A stretch of DNA of 5,150 nucleotides. Source: JANPCX01 sp046094425. GTDB lineage: Bacteria > Pseudomonadota > Gammaproteobacteria > Burkholderiales > Burkholderiaceae_C. Below are positions 4,727 through 5,150 of the stretch, piece after piece. Below the pieces are notes generated by a model. That model searched no databases, had not been told where the DNA came from, and saw only the letters and a list, made by a program, of their open reading frames with translations. The DNA is taken from positions 1 through 5,150 of the forward strand of contig JBJTHI010000155.1 of NCBI GenBank assembly GCA_046094425.1. Reading direction: 5' to 3'. Position 1 is the first letter of the stretch. Every line of letters begins with the position of its first letter. The position numbers were made by a program, and so were the translations under genes.

Positions 4727-5150
4727 TGGGCGCCTTACGCGACCTCACCGTATCGCAGCAAGTGGCCTTGCTGTTCGTCTCGTTATTCGGCGTATTACTG
4801 CTGGCCACCTTTGCGCTCTTCTGGCGCAGTTTGCGGCTGGAAACACCCGAGCAGCGTGAATCACACGAAGCCACCAAACGCGACTTGCGGGCGGTGTGGA
4901 TCGGTGCGGTGTTGTTCTGGGTGTCTTGGGCGCTGGGCGGGGTGGTGGGCACGCTGTTGTTTGCGGTGGTGTCGTTTTTGGCCTTTCGGGAATTCATCAC
5001 CCTGAGCCACACCCGCCGCGCCGACCACCGCAGCTTATAGCTGGCTTTTTTGGTGGTGTTGCCCGCGCAGATTGTATTGGTGGGAAATAAAAACTTTGCG
5101 CTGTTTTCAGTCTTCATCCCGGTTTATGTGTTCTTCGCCCTTCCGGTGGG
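4726..5150 (+). pseudogene. Phosphatidate cytidylyltransferase (CdsA/YnbB-like), in-frame amber stop, cut by right edge
   Basis: An intact homologue would convert phosphatidate and CTP to CDP-diacylglycerol in the inner membrane. ATG 4726 overlaps the acyltransferase stop by one base. The first 104 codons give hydrophobic segments at about 12-33, 56-70 and 71-87, then FREFITLSHTRRADHRS, which fits the N-terminal region of the YnbB-type CdsA family (REY-SL--TR-ADRR as I remember it). A TAG at 5038-5040 closes this frame. The same frame continues without further stops to the window end as LAFLVVLPAQIVLVG and FALFSVFIPVYVFFALPVG, which is again typical of the family (FIPVYMF-LLP in YnbB). The catalytic C-terminal CdsA signature would lie beyond the edge. 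Either the gene is broken by a point change, the stop is read through, or the base is a sequencing error. If real and terminating, the 104-residue product would lack the catalytic part. Confidence 0.8.
5038..5040 (+). other. In-frame TAG interrupting the cytidylyltransferase
   Basis: Codon 105 counted from ATG 4726 is TAG, flanked by CTTA and CTGG. The family alignment as I remember it has a hydrophobic residue, probably Leu, at this point; a single T-to-A change from TTG would produce it. All five other genes here end in TGA, so the window offers no independent example of TAG acting as a terminator. Confidence 0.85.

Noticed and set aside
5038..5040. Programmed frameshift or genome-wide amber recoding
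   Set aside because: The frame is unchanged on both sides so no shift is needed. Recoding of TAG is not known to me in Burkholderiales, though the window has no TAG-terminated gene to exclude it directly.

Overview
The window looks like chromosomal DNA of a betaproteobacterium, most likely Burkholderiales and probably the Comamonadaceae (Rhodoferax/Limnohabitans/Hydrogenophaga-like). This rests on the dusB-fis-purH gene order, a short Fis lacking the N-terminal arm, GC-rich coding sequence with TGA stops throughout, and intergenic repeat types I associate with that family. No database search was possible, so the family-level placement is inference.

Layout, all genes on the + strand. (1) Bases 1-1313 hold dusB (tRNA-dihydrouridine synthase, cut by the left edge, probably by only one base of its start codon) and, 15 bp later, fis (nucleoid DNA-bending protein), the classical dusB-fis operon. 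(2) Bases 1310-1774 hold an unrecognised small protein with two predicted membrane segments, fused to the operon by overlap or near-overlap with the fis stop. Its last codons and stop lie inside a REP-like inverted repeat (1762-1839). (3) Bases 1860-3437 are a complete purH (bifunctional AICAR transformylase/IMP cyclohydrolase). (4) Bases 3438-4108 hold no credible gene. They carry a ~584-bp imperfect palindrome (3470-4053): two long inverted units, each with the same series of small hairpins, around a branched apex. (5) Bases 4109-5150 hold a PlsC-type acyltransferase followed, with a one-base overlap, by a CdsA/YnbB-type phosphatidate cytidylyltransferase. Its reading frame is broken by an amber codon at 5038-5040 and resumes in the same frame to the right edge.

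The left half joins tRNA modification, chromosome architecture and purine synthesis. The right half is a two-step phospholipid module, in which lysophosphatidate acylation gives phosphatidate and cytidylylation gives CDP-diacylglycerol. The palindrome separates these two transcription units.

The most interesting material is non-coding. In both repeat elements, differences between the two inverted copies include paired changes that keep short stems base-paired. That points to selection on, or a mechanism requiring, folded RNA or single-stranded DNA. The other notable point is the in-frame stop in the cytidylyltransferase.
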